Shown in pieces: positions 16,601 to 32,100 of a stretch of 64,000 nt of DNA. Source of the DNA: Beaufortia kweichowensis (lineage: Eukaryota; Chordata; Actinopteri; Cypriniformes; Gastromyzontidae); NCBI GenBank assembly GCA_019155185.1, contig CM032795.1:15231795-15295794 (forward strand), read 5' to 3'. Both the position numbers and the translations under genes were made by a program. Position 1 is the first letter of the stretch. Every line of letters begins with the position of its first letter. The notes under the pieces are model-generated. The model ran no database searches. It was not told the DNA's origin and saw nothing but the letters and a program-made list of their open reading frames with translations.

Positions 16601-19600
16601 ATAAAGTAATGGGGTACAATTTGAACTTTAACAGGCAGGAAAGAGCTTAAAATTACAGTGTTGGCTTTCCATCACTGTGCCCTGCAGTTAAGCATATTTC
16701 ACTCTGAGTGTTTTTTGCCTTACCCATATCTTACCCATATTTTTAATTCAAACAAACCGGTTTGCCCTGAACTGATCATTAAAAGTTAAATATTTGGCAT
16801 CCTGTGCTGTTTGGGGTTTTCTTCTCACAGTACAGACACTGGATCGCTAACATGCTTTGTTCTAAGGTTTACTGGCAGTGTAATAGGTGTGCACTCTGCC
16901 ATCCCTTGCCATTATCCCTAAGGTAATATGCAGAGTCGTCTCTCATCATCTCCTGACAAAAAACCCATATGGTGTTATCACGAAAGAATCGAACTGGGAC
17001 AGCCATGCTCCAGTCCGCAGAATGAATCCAATCTCAGCAATGAATATCATTGAGTGTCCCTGATTACTCACACAAATGCAATGCAAGTAGTGGAATGGAT
17101 TCTGTCACGAGGCTTCTATATGCCACACGATAAAAATGGGTTTTTATTTTCATCCGTGTGCAATTTTTCCAGGAAATATTCTGTTTGCGCAGAGGATTGA
17201 GAGCTGTCTTTTGATTGTCAGATGTATAATGTGTCTCTGATGGATGGGTCAGTAAGGACCCCATGTGGTGAATGATGAAAGGGGATATTGTTGGCTTCTT
17301 TAGATTGTGTACTTTGGTGAGTTGTTATTAATTTTAAAAATCATTAATTAACATAGTATTTCCAGTATTTTATAGGCTCTAAAATATGTTACATGTTCTT
17401 TACAGATGGTCTAAATAAAAATATCTAAATAAAGGTCTTCTTATTTTTTAGTATCACAAGATCAGTTCAGGTCAGCCAGAATCACAGATAATGCCAACTG
17501 CAAAGCCTGAATCCCGAAGGATGAGATCATAAACCAGTGAACTGCTGGATACAAGTTATCTTGAGTCTGTCTCTATTTGTTATTGATTGTGTGTGCTTTG
17601 ATTGCGTGTTTGTGCACACACTGCTTTGAATTGGATTTTTCCTGGTAGTGAATAAATGTCAAAGCACATATCCTGACGTTATCCTGTCATTTGTATTTGT
17701 GAAAAAAGAGCTTGAGGTCATAAAATTGTCTTTTTTCTGTTTTAGAATCACACACAGTAAGAAAAGCTGAGATTTAGAACATTGTAGTGTTTTGACATAT
17801 TAGTTGAAAAACCTTTCCTCGCACATTTATTTTAACAGTGCTGAATAAAATAAGGCAAAGTACTAATATTCTTTTACTATAACATATAAAAACATAACAC
17901 AAGAATTCTGTTTTGTATGCATAGGATTTGTTAAAGAGTTACTCTCCCTTACATAATGAACTTTCTGGTTAAATGAACAAACGTGGACATAAGAGGGCAC
18001 AGTAAGTCACTAATGTCTGTTAACTTGGATCTCAATGGATCCATTTGCCTGAGTCCCAGTTATTTACTTATTGACCCTGTCACCATACCATTGACTCACA
18101 CTGTGTTTGTATGAGAGAGAGAGGGGAGTATAATTGAAAGAGTAACATGTTCATTCTGTAACATGTTCAGTTTTTGTCCTATGCCCAATAGATGCTGTGA
18201 TCCTCAGTGATTTCCTGTATTGATGAATCCGTTTGGTTAGCAGATCACTTCTCAAATCTTCATCAGTGCACTGCAACTGAAATCAGGTAAGCCATTTATT
18301 TTTTGGCATATAAATAATACTGTTGATTTAGAACAGCATGACACTTCATTTACTGTGGCTTTTATCCAAATGAATATGGGGTCATCCACTGAGCATGGGT
18401 ATGTGGATCGGTAACTTTTTTCTTCATTAATTTTGCATGTATTATGGTTGTTTGGTTTTGTGCTGAAATATTAAAATAATATTGTTTGTGCGTTAAGTCT
18501 TTCTGTTTTTGTGCTTTCGACATGTAATAGTAGATTAAAGCAAACAGCTTATAGACTATATAGAGAAGACAGGCAGTAGTAGCATAGCAGTAGCAAACAT
18601 GAAGAAAGCAAGAAACTAGGATAAAAGAATAAAGATGTGTATGTTTTGCAGGGAACATGACAAATAATTTTTATGATTTATTTTTTTGTAGAAATGATTT
18701 AAAAGCATGCGGTAGAATTAGAAAAATTGTTTTATAGAGAATACAGGAAAGCTGTTATTTACCTGATATTTACCTGTTTATCATTTATCCATGAGATAAT
18801 ATACTGATCTATTGAGACAAAATACCTATTACCGAACAAAATTTTATTAACCTCAGTACATTAATTTTCTTGTCAATGGCTGTCTTTGTACATCCTTTTT
18901 AAAGTGTTCTGGGTGCAAGACCTATTTCATAAATTTTTATCACTAATTGACACCTTTAATAACTGATGGAAACATTTGTTGATAAATTATGGCAGAATTT
19001 TAAATTCTACCTATAGTTCTAGTTTTAACTTTTTCTGGTGCAGCGTTGATCATAAACGTAAGTGCAATTTGAACAGCATGAAGAAAACTAAGTTTGTGTA
19101 TGTGCAGGTGTGTGTCTGAAGAGAGTGAATGAGAGAATCACAGAGATTCACCTTGAGAGCGCTAAATGCATGGTGAAGAGTCAATGCTGTGCCGCTGTTG
19201 AAAGTAGGTTGATCACAAATGACAACAGTATAGGATCCATTGATTGGATCTCTGAATGAGGATGGCCATCAGCATTTCGCTTTCACTATCGCTCACTCTC
19301 TCTCCGCTGGTTATTGGGTGTGAAGGACACCAGTGTGACAACTAATTAACCAGTTTGATATCCAACTGAGTTAACAGCATGCCTTGTTTATAAACACTGA
19401 CAGTAAATTCCAAACTGGAGCAAAAATGTACAGAGCTTTATTACAGTATGGTCTATTTATAAGAGGAAAAAGATCATTTCGATACATCATAGTTTTGTTT
19501 CTTTAAGAAGCTGTAAAATAATGTAGATTGTATAAGTAAAATAATCAGGATTTAAGTGAATTTGATGAGAAATATTATTGACTTTTGATGACTTGATTGC

Positions 19601-20198
19601 AGATTACAGGCTCTTCCGAAGCAGACAAAAAGAACATATAGAGCCATTTGTGAGTCTTTTCTCAGGAGAAATATTTGAAATGCAGGAAAAGTAAAGCAAA
19701 ACTTAAGCAAAAGTTTCAATATGCTCTTCTTTTAATCTGATCTGTTTAGGAAAAATAAGTGAGACCATCTGTATTTTTCTTTCTTTTAGGCTGTAGATGT
19801 GCACAAAAATGATCTTTTGCTCATGCATCCCAAATATATTTAAACCTGTAATTAAACTGCACAAAATCATTGTGCAGAATCATGATATGATTTAAGCAAA
19901 ATCAGTGAGGGACGCATGAGCTTTCCTCTGGTTAATTATGCCTGTTTCCGTTGCCATTTGTTCTGTTAATTATTTCACTATTGATCTGTGATTGGCAGCG
20001 TTTCAGCAGGCAGCTCAATGTTCAGTGTGTGTACCACTGCCCGCAGTCATGCCCCTGATCTCCTGCTGTGCATAAGCACAAAAATTATAACAAAAGAAAG
20101 CGGACAGAATGTGATTATTGTCAGGAAAAATGAAATAGTATAAGTTTCACTATGCAATGATGTAATATGCTGTTTATTTGTGTAAAAATTCTTTCAGG
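13700..20198. other. intergenic region and/or 5' non-coding exons of slc4a5
   Basis: No coding exon is visible in this 6.5 kb. A possible untranslated exon with a good donor (aatcag|gtaagcc) ends near 18287. Segments near 14440-14800, 16380-16560 and 19110-19400 have balanced composition and homeodomain-like TAATTA sites and look like possible conserved enhancers, but conservation cannot be judged from one sequence. A GT-rich stretch at 14004-14165 and a short TTTA repeat at 14996-15016 are low-complexity. Confidence 0.4.
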
Positions 20199-23100
20199 AT
20201 GGACCATGATCGAGGTGTCGGCAACAGTCGTTACCGTTATGAAGAGGAGGAGGGTAGGAACCCTTAGGCACATACACATGCACACACACACACACACACA
20301 CACAAATGTCATGCAGCTCTGTATAGGATGGTTAGTTTTAGGATATTTTGCCTTCTCACTTATACAGACAATTGACACAGCTCAGCAACAGTAATTTGTT
20401 TGAAATTGCTCTAAGCATTGTTTTCAATTTATTTGTTTATCCTCTCTCTGAAGATGGGATCTGATTGTACATTAGGATGAGCATAATAAGAAGAGGATCA
20501 GTGAAATAAAATATTATTGTAATATTTTACAGACAAATCCAAAATGAAAAACAATAATAATAGTCTATCAGCACTATCCACAGATATATTAGTTCCCACT
20601 CCTTTCAATTTTGGAAAATTGGTTACATCTTTCTTGACATAAACATTATTTTACTTGCCATAAAGAAAATGTACTTTGAAAATTTGACAGTATTAGTATA
20701 AAAAATACATTTTCATATGCTCCTCTCAATAGGAGAGTTTAAATGCACCTTTTTAAAATATCGTCACAAAATTTTTCCTTTACCTCTCTTTTATCTTTTA
20801 AATACCTAATATACAAGTCAAACAATTCTGTTATTTTCCATCTTAATAAGATTGAAAATAAAGATTGGCAAGAAAGTGTAAAGCATATTATGTTGAAATT
20901 AGCTAAGTTACTATAGCCAACATTTAAAAAATTTTTTACAGTTCTCTTGTTTTCAGAATTAACCAGACAGTTTATTTCACTATTTTTAAAATATGTTAGA
21001 TTATACCATCATATAGTGGTCCTTTCACACGCTTCCCAATGAAGAAAATAACGTATGACACATTATTCCTTTGAGAGTTAATAGTGGTTGTTTTATAAAC
21101 TTGCAGAGAATTAATGAATGAAGAAAATGCTTTAATGTATGTCTGAAATATTTTGATAGATATCATGATTGTCTTGAGTGTGCAGTGTCATCTTGACTAA
21201 CTTGACCTACCTGAAATATTGTGATGCTTGAAATGCTTAGTATATGAATGCAGAAATAAGATTAATTTCTCTCTTGCATTCTATTCGTTATAATTTGAAA
21301 TTATTTTTCAATTTCATAATTATAATAAAATGTCGAAGTGATAAAGTGTATCTTAATTTATTCATATCCTGTAGAAAATTACTGCTGTTTTGTTAGATTA
21401 ATGGTGCTTAAAAGAATGTGTTTAAAAGTTTTGCTCAAAGTTAAAGACATAGTTTATATATTTGGGCAGCACTGGTAGGTTTTATCTGAGGTTTAATATT
21501 GTAGGGCTGATATTTTTTATTTATATATATTGAACCTGCACTGTCCATAATGGCAGGGAAACAATATGTTCTGCTGCATCAACAGGTCTTGATCATATTT
21601 GCTTGAATGAAATTTTATTTATGAATTTAGGGGTAAAAAACTTTAGGGGTCTTCTTTTTAAAAGATTATTATTATGTGTTCCACATTCTTCAGACCATCA
21701 GTCTATCTACATTGGTGTGCCAGTGCCCCGTGGTTACCGCCGCAAACGCAGACGGAGACGTTCGTCCATGTCTAGTCGTGATGCAGATGTAGAGCGAGGA
21801 CTTCAGCATGACCATCACAGACACGAACACTATGATTGTGATGATAGAGATCGCTATGATCTCGAGGCGGGAGGCCTGGATCAGCCAGAACACAGCCTGC
21901 CACCAGACATTAACAGAAACAGTGAGTGTCTAATAAGTTCACAAACAATGCTTGAAGTGATTGACATGATTGTAAGTGTCTTGTATTGTGATTTTCTTAA
22001 TTAGTACTTCTGTACTGATTGTATCTGATTGTAGATCAGGTAATGATTATATCTTTACATGTTTCCCATTGGCAAACTGTATAGGCAAAATGGGTTAAAT
22101 TATCATCACTCGTAATCTGTTAAAGCAACACTGAAAGATTCATAAGTTCTGGTCATATTTGTAAAAAATGCTAAAAATCTCAATTTTTCAGCAGTAATTA
22201 CTCTGACAAGGGCTAATAGAACATGGTATAACCTCTGTTCCTGTTGACATGGAAGTCAATGATATTGATCTCTCAGAGTTTTGTGTAATTACAGTTCATC
22301 TCAGTGTGTTTAAAACAGACACACCATCTGTAACACACCATCTAAATGAAATTCAACTACCAGTCAAAATGTTTGATACACCTATTGATTATTATTGTTT
22401 TGGACACTTTATAAATCATTATAAAATAACATAAATGGAAGTATCAAGCATGTCCCAACCAAAACAAAACAAATGAAAGAATCATAAATCTTATATTTTT
22501 GCTTATTTTGTTGCTTGAATTACAGCTCTGCACATTCCTGGCATTGTCTCAACCAAGTAATTTTCTATCTGGTCCCACTCATCCATTAATTATTTATCTT
22601 TGTCTACAAAACAAATTAATCAAAAGGTTTTAAAGATAATGAGAACGATACATTTATTCAAGCATATCCAAATCTTTTGACTGATAGTATATAACCAGCA
22701 CTGATTACTGATGAAACATTTATCTATTACAGATGCTTTGACTAAACTTTTAGTTAAAATAATACACTATTTAATGCTCAATTCTATCAACAGCATATTA
22801 GTAATGAATTGTTTATGTTTGTTTATGTCACTAAATTATGATAATTGAATTGTCCATGACAGTAGCAAATAAATGTAATTATAGTATTTGCACTTGCAAT
22901 ATCCTCAATAGTTAGTTTAAGATTGTGATTGTCATTTTATGTAGGCACATTGATTGCCACCAACGAAAAACTTTTTATTATGCTGACATCTCCTTCACAA
23001 ATTAATATTAGCACTATGTGCTTCTGTTCTCCAAATGTCTTCTGGAGAAACTTGGTTCTAAAGGAGTTCTTAGGAGGCTTTTGCATAAAATATAATTGTC

Positions 23101-26100
23101 ATGATTGTCATGCCATGAGGAAAATAACCACGTACTGTTCATAACTAAAGCTGAGAAACGCTGAGCAAATAAATTGGGGAACAAACAGCAGGACCAGAGG
23201 TTGCCAGAGGCTCCATGTCAACAATGCACACAAGCACAGTAAACAGTGTGGATTTTTAGTGAGTCACGGTTCATCAAATTAATGAGCAATGGCTTACACT
23301 GCAGGTATTTCTCAAGGGCACAGGCAGCCATCACAACACCATGTCAAAGCCTGATTGTATTTACAGTGTTGTTTCTCCACAACTGCTGCAAATACCTGTG
23401 CTGCATGAAACTGCATGTTTTTATTTGTAAATCTGCCCTACCTGACTGGGAAACATCCAGAAATGGTTTTCAATTGCTTCTCTTCCTGTCCATCTCAAAG
23501 TGTCTCCAGCAGCAGAGCGATTGCGCTACATATTAGGGGATGAGGAGGAGTCCATTCCCAACCCCACTATCTTCACTGAAATGGACACATTGCAACATGA
23601 GGGAGATGAGCTGGAGTGGAAAGAATCAGCTAGGTATGAAAATGCACAAAAACACACACAGGCCAAAACTAGACAAGTATGACATATAGCACCTACACCA
23701 AGCAAAAGATTTGATTCAGGATCAACAGCAGATTATACACTGAACATCAGGTGACTACCCAACAGAGTACCAAAAATGTATTATTTACCCTGTAATATAA
23801 TATTACCCTGTGAACTGCATTGGCACAACAATGTGCAAATATACATTGTTATCAAGACATAGACTGAAAAAAATGCATAAACATTACTGCATATTATTGC
23901 ATCCACATATTTCTTTGGGGTCCTGCAACCTATTTCTAATGTTTTTGACAAACTGGTTGACAACAAGACATCTATAGTCTTTAAGTGGTAGAAAAAGTTT
24001 AATAAATCAGTAAAGTCATGTTTTACTTTTAAAATATCAACAGGTTCGTGAAGGTTAATATAAACACAGCAAAAATTTATTCTTTTAACATTTTCTTGTT
24101 AAGCAAAATGACCTAAGATATTAAGTCATGTTTTCTAAAAAATAAAAATCTAATATATGTGAGAGTCTGCTTGAAACGAGATATTTCGCTTGTGAAGAAA
24201 ATATTGGTTGAAGAATTTTTAAATATTTGTACTGCAAAACAAAAATACTAAGTAAGAAATTCTTTTTTGTTGTAAAATCAGTGGAAGTCTATGATTATGT
24301 CCTCACTAATATACTAAAGACCTGTGTGTGACTCTGCATGTTTACAGGTGGGTGAAGTTTGAAGAAAAGGTCGAGGAGGGCGGTGAGAGATGGAGCAAAC
24401 CTCACGTCTCCACACTTTCCCTGCACAGTCTGTTTGAACTGCGAACATGCCTTCAGACAGGAACCGTGCTGCTCGACCTGGACGGTTACTCGCTCCCACA
24501 GATAGTCGGTAAGTGATGTGATTCATCTACACTCAGCACGGGTGTTACCGACGTCCTCTTAATCATCTAAAACTATCTTCCACATCTAATGGTCTTAAGT
24601 GTGACATATAAAGCTTGTTTTAGAAGTTATTTATACTTCAGAAAGTTAAGATAAGATATTAGTTTATTCTTTTGCATTACTTTTTAAAAGTACCTATATT
24701 AGCCATGGAGTATGATGTTTAGTCATCATGCTTTGATCACTTTAAATCATGTGCATTTAAACCTTTAACTTCTGTTCTATGTAGATGACATCATTGAGCG
24801 TCAAATAGAGGAAGGCTTGATTGGTCCCGAATTGAGAGATAAAATCAGCTTTGTCTTGCTGAGAAAACACAGACACCAGACGAAGAAGCCCATCCATCGC
24901 TCGCTTGCAGATTTGGGAAAGTCTGGCTCTGGAGGCAGTGAGTTTTCTGTGATCATTCACTTTCTCTGTCTCTTCATCTGTTGTATGGTGAATAAAAATG
25001 GATATGGAATAAATCAACAGAATCTTTACTGTTGTACTGGAGTGAAATTACTGTAGTGATTTGTTGTATACATTTTTGGGTGAATCATCACCCTTTAAAG
25101 TCTTTTAGTGGTTGCTGTAGATCTTTCATTGGTTTTGTTCATTACCATCAGATTATTAGAGGAACATTGCCTGCTTAATAGTTATTTTAAAAAGTTTTCT
25201 GATGCCTTATTTTTTATAGCTCGCAGCCCGGCCCGAACACCAACCGCTGGTGCAAATTATAACCGTTCTACAGAAGATCTGAATAGCAAACAAGCAGCCA
25301 ACTACGGCAGACTACGTGAGTCTGTGTGTCCCCTTCTGTTTCATATTCCTTTCCTTTCTGTTCCTCTGGATTCTAATTTATATTTATGGATTTGGTAGAT
25401 GCTTTTATCACTATTTTATGGATGCGCCCATGACCTTTGCACTACAGGAACACCTACTTTACCCTGCATATTGTCCCAATCTTTTGATTTATTGCAGTAC
25501 AAGCTGTAATTCTGCTCTGAAGGTTGAAGCACTGTTCAAAAATAGTTTGTTGTTGTTGCTATAGATTTTCAATAATTTGCATAAAGCTGCTCCAGCATGA
25601 TAATGAGCATTTAGGTCTTTTATTAGTTAAAAAACAGCCAGAATTCATAAATATTCATTGCCTTTATATAATGTGCTGACAGTTTATGAAGGTTATTTGC
25701 AATTATATTCTTATGTTAATAAGAATTCTTATACTTATAATAAGATTATTATATTCTTAAGTATCATGCCGATATGTTTTGCTTCTGTATCTACAGGCCA
25801 TGCACAAAGCAGAAGTATGAATGACATTGCAGACACACCAAGCACAGACCAGGTGAGTCTCATGATATCACGGTTTCTCCTGGTTTTATCTGTAGTAAAA
25901 ACCATAGTACCTGCAAATTTACTATGGTCTCATCAAAATAATCGTATTTGAAGTAAAACTATAGTAAAAAAGTTTTACTACACTTCCTATAATAAATTCA
26001 TGTTTAATTTTTACACACAGATTAATAAGGAATTTTTTATATTGCCCACAATAGAATTTGTAGAGATAATTCGTTTTAGTATTTTAGTCATTTAAAACTG

Positions 26101-29100
26101 TCATTGTTGGTTAGTTTGGAAAAATCAGATCAGTTGGAGAAATCAGGGCTGTGTTTGCTTTTTACCATCAATACATTGGAATTGGTTAAATACATTTAAC
26201 TCAGCACAATTCTGATTTGATTTTTGTTATGATGAGGTGAGTGTAAGTGTGTTTGATGTGCAATGCTTTGCTGTGGCTTGTTGTCTGGGTCAGGATTGAT
26301 CTGTGATCGGGGAAACGTGTCCCTGTCACCGTGTGGTCCTCGTGTTGAGCTCGCACATGCATAGAGACACAAGAGCAGGCTGTTCCCTTTGGAAAATGTG
26401 TCACTGTCTCCATTTTGTTCTTGGGGACACAGTGTACAGGGAAAACTTCAATTACTGTACAACAATCATTTATAATGTCCTGCTTTTGCTCATGAAGATA
26501 TATTGTAAAAGGAAAGTTTTCATTATTTCATTATTAGTCATCCAGGATTAAATCAATGACATAATTTTTAAAATACAGTAGGACAGCTATTACTATAGAA
26601 AAAATTTAAGTGTACAAGATCAATAAAAGTCCTTTCTTAGAGCCTCGTTAAAAAATGAAAAATTATTTTAGTGTCAAAAGCCCGCCAGTGTAAATTTTGT
26701 ATGTGGGATTCTCGTCCAACTTCTAAACCCATTTCAAGAAGATGAGATGCTGCTGTTGCGCAAATTGATTTTGTTTTATGGCCTGTAGGCCTATACACAA
26801 TGAACTCTATTTGTCAGATAAAGCAGTATAATCCTTGTAAACGCACATTCTTGTGATTTTCTCAAGTGTGGAGATGTAATCTATCCACAAACAATGGCGG
26901 ACATCTGTGTGGTTCACTATTTGTTTAAAGCAATAAAGGAGAAGAGGAGAGAAGCTGTGCCTTAATCTAAATCCTGCCTGTGCTTTTCTGAAGAGAACTT
27001 GTCTATGCAGCGATAAAGACTGAAGACCTTTAGAAGTAGTATGAATAAATAATGTAAGAAAGTATAAGAGAGGCTTTTGTCTTTTAAGCATACTATAAAA
27101 TTACAAGTGAATGGGCTAATAAAGTGGGATAAAATGATCGTCTTACCAAAAGATAAACATAACCTATTATTATACTGTATTTCTTTTGTTTACTTGATTT
27201 CAGCTGAAGAATAAATTCATGAAGAAAATCCCCAGAGATGCAGAAGCATCTAATGTTTTGGTTGGAGAAGTGGACTTCTTAGACAAACCCTTTGTGGCTT
27301 TTGTTCGTCTGGCTCAGGCCACGACTCTCGGGGGACTTACTGAAGTCCCAGTGCCCACCAGGTAACAATTTTGTTTTCTGTAAAGTAAATATCCATTGAC
27401 CCAAGGAATCATTTAATTACTCACCCCAACATTGTTTCACACAAGTACACTATGCTATATATTTTAAACAGATTCTTGTTTGTGCTCCTTGGACCTCCTG
27501 GTAAAGCCAAGTCTTACAATGAGATTGGACGTGCCATTGCCACTCTCATGGTGGATGAAGTAAGTATGAATGTATTTTGTATGTTTAATATAGTGCTTCA
27601 CGTCTTTTATGTTTGATTTTTGGGCTAAGTATCACTCAATGTCCTGGTCAAGAGTGTCCCAACAGAAAAGGTTTCTATTACTCCTGCAGCTCTTCAGTGA
27701 TGTGGCATATAAAGCCAGGGACCGGGAAGATCTGATTGCCGGCATTGATGAGTTCCTGGATGAAGTGATTGTGCTTCCGCCTGGTGAATGGGACCCCAAA
27801 ATTCGCATAGAACCCCCTAAAAAAATTCCCTCGGCTGACAAAAGGTAAACCTCGCTTTTCTTGTGCAACTTCTTTTAAAAGCTATATCCTTCACTTTACC
27901 ATTTCTCTTTGTTTTGTTGAGAAGAAAATCTCAATTTTCCCTCAATGAACTGGGCCAAATGAATGGAACGGCGGGTGGTGGAGGGCCTGTTGGTGAGGAT
28001 GAGGAGATGCCTGTGCCACATGAGCTTGGAGAAGAGTTGGCGTATACCGGCAGGTGTGTGTGTAAATGCGGTGACAGAATGGTCAGAAAGAAGCCAATTT
28101 TACGTTTTAAACAAAGCAGTTTTAATATTGACTCTGTGCTTGCAATGTCCCAAAAGCGCTTTGGTTTGAAGTTTTCAATCCCTTACTTTTGAGTAATTTG
28201 GGGTATGGGAGTTCAAAACGTTCTTGTCTTATGTGTCTTTACATATAATTGAAAAATACTTCAGAACTGAAGGTTCGCTCATGAGAGTTCAAATCTTGAT
28301 CAATCTGTCAATAAAAAGAAAATGTAATGGGCCCTTAGAGGGTATATGGGGACAGAATCAGAAAATAGCTGTGTTCTGCCAGTACTCTGTGATAATAATC
28401 AAGATAGAGCTCACCTCTGCCTGTCTTTCTAATACAGACTAGAGAGTACAGTTCTGTGTTGAATAATAGATCTGTGTTTGTGGAACAGGTTCTGTGGCGG
28501 TCTTTTCCTTGACATCAAGAGGAAGCTCCCCTGGTATCCAAGTGACTTTTACGAAGGTTTCCACATTCAGTCCATCTCTGCAGTGCTCTTTATCTATCTG
28601 GGCTGCATAACCAATGCAATCACCTTCGGGGGTCTTCTAGGGGATGCCACAGACAACTACCAGGTACATCCTCCACTTTTCTGCTCGACTCTGGATTTGA
28701 TTAAAGTTAAATGTCATAATCTTTTATTGAACAGCTACGAGTGGGTTTCAAAAGGAGCCTTTGCGTATAACACAACTTTTTATATTTATCTTCTCCTTTT
28801 TAGCCTTGTATTAGTGGGGATTTCAATTTTTAGATGCTTGCTAATATCACCCATATTTCACCAGAAATGTAGATCCTCCAACCTGATCTCACAAAAATGT
28901 TTACATATTTTACTAGGTGGCTAACTCGTATGAGTGCATACAATGTAAAGCGTATTAGAAGAAAAGCAACAAAAAAGGTCCGCCTCCAACCCTAATGCCA
29001 ATGGGGAGAAGGCAAATCGTATTCAAACTTACAAATGAGATTGTATAAATTTGTATAAATTAGCCAGCTTGTAAAATATGTGTGATTCCCGTGAGATTGT

Positions 29101-32100
29101 GTTGGGTCCTCCTTTATATTCTAAGAAATATTAGCATAATAACTCATAGTACTCAAAAATAAAGAAGTTCATCCAAATATGAAAATATAATTTACTCACC
29201 ATCATGCCATTCCATCTGTGTAACACAAACAAATAATAAAAAAATAATTCTATTAAAATGCCAAAGCACATATATCCATCATTAGGGTATTCCAAATTAA
29301 TCCTATGGGTTAATAAATTATTGCAGAAGTGAAATATATTATTTTTAATATTAATATTTTAATATAAGTTCAAATATGTTGAAAACTTTTAACCAATTTT
29401 ATTTGTTCTTGTTTTGTGAAAAAGCACTACACATAAAATAATTTTCCCTCACAAACATTCAGATTGACAATTAAAACTACAGACGTTCCCCAATAACAAC
29501 TGATTAACAGATAAATGTTTTAAAAAACGATCAGGTCCTAACAGAACCCAAGTAATCTTGTTTTCCTTGTCTTTTGCTTCGTCTTACTCGCTCACTGTCT
29601 CTGTCTCTATCAGGGTGTGATGGAGAGTTTTTTGGGCACTGCTTTTGCAGGAACGGTCTTCTGTCTTTTCAGTGGTCAGCCTCTTATTATTCTCAGCTCA
29701 ACAGGCCCCATCCTCATCTTTGAGAAGCTGCTTTATGAATTCAGCAAGTGAGAGAGCAACCCACACCAATCCATCACAATTTCACACTCCATTATTGTGG
29801 ATAATAAAGAGTATCTTTGATTGCTCACTTCATCAGCCCTGTAACATACCCCCATTAATCATCTCTCCTCACTGATGCAAACCACTGACTTCTCTCTTGT
29901 TGGGACAGTGGGTTCATCTCTCTGTTTATTGTTTCTTTAAACTTTTTTCTTTAGAAATAATGGGATCGATTACATGGAGCTTCGGCTGTGGATCGGCATG
30001 CACTCGTGTGTTCAGTGCTTATTGCTGGTTGCCATGGATGCAAGTTACATTATAAAGTACATGACCCGCTTCACAGAGGAAGGCTTCTCTAGTCTCATCT
30101 CCTTTATCTTCATCTCCGATGCTATCAAGAAGATGATAGGAGCCTTCAAATATTATCCCATCAACACCGACTTCAAACCGGATTACGTTACTGCCTACAA
30201 ATGCGAGTGTGTGGCTCCAGACCCGAGTAAGTCCGTTCTTGGCATATAAATTATGGAAAGCTGGAGGGATGCTTGTGAAATGAATAAGAGTTTCAATATG
30301 TATGAATTATATTTTATTTGTTTAATAGTAAATTCTTGATTTAATTTCAAATTAAAATTAGGAAAACTGTCTGAGTGCGTGTGATTACTGTAACTTATTT
30401 GTGTTATGTTTGTTTTTGCTGCAAACACCAAACTTGGCTGCTGATTAATGTGAGTACATTTCAATATGTATGAGTTTAAATTAGACAAATACTGTGTTTA
30501 GTCAGACGAGTTAATGTTCAGCATTTTTAGGATAGAATATGCTCTTCCAAAATTTGCAAAAGCTGCAGTCAATTGTTGTGACCACTGTTGGCTTTGTTCC
30601 TCCAAACTCCTGCTAATTAAGTACAATTTTTATTTCCTGTTTGTTCTCAATCTCTTGTTTGTTTCTGCTTTTTTATTTTGCTCAGTGGCACCAATGATCT
30701 TGGCTGTTGTAGTTCCAGTGCCAGATAATAGCTCTGCTCTCTTTGGTGTAAGTGCCTTGAATACCTTCACCTCATTCACATCTGTAGTAACATCTGTTGT
30801 GTTATATTTTGTTATGAACAGGGCCATAGCTATGAATTCTGGGTTTCCTGACAGTGTATAGAATTCTGCAGTTATGACATGTTTTTGTAGACCAACCCAG
30901 AAGTTAGCATCACACTGGTTCCCTCGACAAAAGACAATAGGATTTTTCCAAAGGCTTTTGGATTATTCTGGGACCAGCAAAGGTTTATGATACTTACACC
31001 TTTTGTCTGTCAAGATGATCTTTACAAATAAACACAAGCCTAAATACAATCACCAGAAATAAAAAGCTGTATTAAAACATTTAAACATTACCATGTGATT
31101 CATGATGACTCTTCATCCACATTTTTCTAATAATTCTGCCCATATTGTATCATGACACATAAAAGCTTTAACAAATCATGAGAGGGTATTACTGGTGTGT
31201 TTAGAATAAAATGTGTAAGTATTTTGACCTTGTGCTAACCACAAAACGTACTCGTCCAAAAACCCATTAAAAAAATGCATTGACCTGTTGGCCATGAGTA
31301 AAATGTATTAAGTTTATTACAGCTTGTTCTACTGTATTATGTTTTTGGCTCTGTCCTGCTTTATTCTCTCTCTTTTACTTTTTCACTTTTTTCCATTCTT
31401 TCCTTGTCTACATGGACCCTCCCGGCCCTGAATTCTGCCTTTTTCTCTGTGTGACTCCCGTCTATCAGTTAAATATAACAGCTCTGGACTGGACTCAGCT
31501 GAGCAAAAAGGAATGTGTAATATATGGTGGCTCTCTGGTGGGGAAATCCTGCAAATTTGTCCCAGATCTCGCTCTCATGTCCTTCATTTTGTTCTTCGGG
31601 ACCTACACGATGACCGTCACTCTGAAGAAGTTTAAGTTTAGCCGTTATTTTCCCACAAAGGTAAGACCAGTGGATGGTGAAAGAAAGATTTTTTTCATTA
31701 CACCCACACTTTTTTATGTTCAAATGTTTAAAATGAGTAAACTTAAAAAAGGGAACATTTACTTATATTTATTAATAAATAATAAAAAAAAAAAATTTTT
31801 GCTTATTTATTTTCTTATAATTCCATATTTTAAAAAGTCCTTCAACAACAGTTGCTGCAGTTGCAGTTTCTTCCTTCATTAAATGTTCTTTTATACCCTC
31901 TTCTATCCTTTCAGCTGAGGAAATTGATTAGTGACTTTTCCATCTTCATGTCTATTATGACGTTTGTGGGCTTAGACATGCTTATTGGTCTAAAAACACC
32001 CAAACTTATTGTGCCAACAGAGTTTAAGGTAAGAATACATGCAACTCAAATCACATGTGCTTTAAACCAGTTTAGTCTTTTCTTACTATTTTGTCAGCTG

